In this document: in pieces, positions 5,588-5,643 of the stretch | Position numbering within the stretch: position 1 is the stretch's first letter | Layout: each line of letters begins with the position of its first letter | From: an uncultured Bacteroidota bacterium | GTDB lineage: Bacteria; Bacteroidota; Bacteroidia; Bacteroidales; SZUA-534 | Assembly (NCBI GenBank): GCA_937885735.1 | Contig: CALABN010000344.1 | Span: forward strand, 1-5,643 | Direction: 5' to 3' | DNA: 5,643 bases | Position numbers and translations under genes: made by a program | The notes under the pieces: generated by a model | The model's database searches: none | Seen by the model: only the letters and a program-made list of their open reading frames with translations | What the model was told of the DNA's origin: nothing

Positions 5588-5616
5588 ATTATAAAATTAC
5601 CACACCGTGCTGTCAA
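5588..5616 (-). promoter_or_regulatory. Perfect consensus sigma-70/sigma-A promoter
   Basis: Read on the - strand, TTGACA (5616-5611), a 17-bp spacer and TATAAT (5593-5588) match the sigma-70 consensus in all 12 positions at the optimal spacing. Transcription would start near 5581, giving a leader of about 30 nt to the ATG at 5551. Housekeeping promoters of Bacteroidota use a different -33/-7 pattern, so this promoter suits the radical SAM-like fragment it precedes and points to a Firmicutes or Proteobacteria origin for this end. Confidence 0.85.
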
Positions 5617-5643
5617 CAGTTTCAATCGGATGCTCTTCCGACC

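Noticed and set aside
5626..5643. GCTCTTCCGA at 5631-5640, a 10-base match to the end of Illumina adapters.
   Set aside because: The match breaks before the full adapter end (CC instead of TCT), and its orientation would place the insert outside the window, the wrong way round for simple read-through. Ten bases can occur by chance. Worth an adapter screen but not claimed.

Overview
The core of this window (about 165 to 5400) looks like a Bacteroidota chromosome, probably a gut-type Bacteroidales such as a Prevotella relative. The reasons are the ArgRS and LeuA/LeuB sequence types, A-rich leaders without clear Shine-Dalgarno sites, an AAA/DUF4143 ATPase of a kind common in that phylum, and a leuA-type to leuB gene order. 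The taxonomic call is made by eye, without a database search.

Layout. On the + strand, the C-terminal half of arginyl-tRNA synthetase (argS) ends at 1019 and is followed by a strong intrinsic terminator. Next comes a self-contained unit: four direct repeats with an exact 23-bp period, one AAA ATPase/DUF4143 gene (1240-2514), then two more copies of the same repeat in the same orientation and period. On the - strand lies the end of a leucine/branched-chain operon, read from right to left: a 2-isopropylmalate synthase-family C-terminal region, a class I SAM methyltransferase 7 nt downstream, a spacer of about 115 bp holding eight perfect copies of a 7-bp tandem repeat, then leuB and its own terminator. 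argS and leuB therefore converge, and the ATPase unit sits between their two intact terminators.

Both ends look foreign to the core. At the left, a promoter-like stretch and the start of a Firmicutes-style XRE-family regulator run out of frame into argS near 163-183. At the right, a perfect TTGACA-17-TATAAT promoter, a Shine-Dalgarno site and about 50 residues resembling the N-terminus of a SPASM-type radical SAM protein are joined in frame to the middle of the LeuA-type protein near 5392-5412. Both foreign pieces point inward and both replace the expected N-terminal coding sequence of the neighbouring gene. The simplest reading is chimeric contig ends (misassembly or library chimera) rather than new fusion genes, but the in-frame right junction deserves a check.

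The most biologically interesting parts are the repeat-bracketed ATPase/nuclease-like cassette, the heptamer array just upstream of leuB, and the methyltransferase embedded in the leu operon. No RNA gene, CRISPR array or recognisable transposase is visible.
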